Assembly: GCA_002385735.1 (NCBI GenBank)
Contig: DGEB01000065.1
Span: 16,901 to 22,976 of the forward strand
DNA: 6,076 bases
Direction of reading: 5' to 3'
DNA from: Peptococcaceae bacterium UBA3937
GTDB lineage: Bacteria; Bacillota; Peptococcia; DRI-13; DTU073
Shown: in pieces, positions 6,062 to 6,076 of the stretch
Position numbering within the stretch: the first letter of the stretch is position 1
How the letters are laid out: each line of letters opens with the position of its first letter
Made by a program: the position numbers and the translations under genes
Notes under the pieces: model-generated
What the model was told of the DNA's origin: nothing
Databases searched by the model: none
The model's input: the letters and a program-made list of their open reading frames with translations, nothing else

Positions 6062-6076
6062 GCAGTATAATAAAAG

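Noticed and set aside
6066..6071. Perfect TATAAT near the window end
   Set aside because: No acceptable -35 hexamer lies 16-18 bases upstream and there is no extended -10 TGn. The best upstream match, TTGTCA at 6050-6055, is only 10 bases away. It may belong to the next gene, but the window ends.

Overview
The window looks like ordinary chromosome from a Bacillota (Firmicutes) bacterium, most likely an anaerobic clostridial-type lineage. The case rests on a DegS/DegU-type two-component pair, strong GGAGG-type ribosome binding sites, a TTG start, U-tract terminators and an exact match to the Bacillus SigH promoter consensus. Genes are roughly half GC and the intergenic spacers are AT-rich. The lineage is inferred, and no genus can be named from these bases alone. 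All genes are on the + strand.

Layout. (1) Bases 1-1560 are the C-terminal half of an RND multidrug efflux pump, cut by the window edge. It is followed 65 bases later by a TetR-family regulator (1626-2237), probably in the same transcription unit and the likely local regulator of the pump. (2) A 224-base AT-rich spacer carries a palindrome, a sigma-A-like promoter and a 12-base direct repeat. It leads into a monocistronic carboxyltransferase subunit of the OadA/PycB/5S family (2462-3868), which lacks its own biotin-carrier domain and is closed by a clear intrinsic terminator. (3) A second AT-rich spacer holds a SigH-like promoter in front of a cytoplasmic DegS-like sensor kinase (4050-5039) and its DegU-like response regulator (5075-5731). 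The regulator's ribosome binding site is tandemly duplicated, and the pair ends at a second strong terminator. (4) A 75-residue single-span membrane protein of unknown function (5834-6061) lies last, with its own weak promoter candidate.

How the genes fit together. There are three functional blocks: efflux with its regulator, biotin-dependent carboxyl transfer in central metabolism, and a signal-transduction pair likely to control transition-phase behaviour. Terminators isolate blocks two and three. Nothing in the sequence ties them into one pathway, and I see no mobile element, CRISPR array, RNA gene or clear novel multigene system. The observations most worth a second look are regulatory: the SigH-like promoter, the duplicated ribosome binding site of the response regulator, and the repeats in the carboxyltransferase leader.
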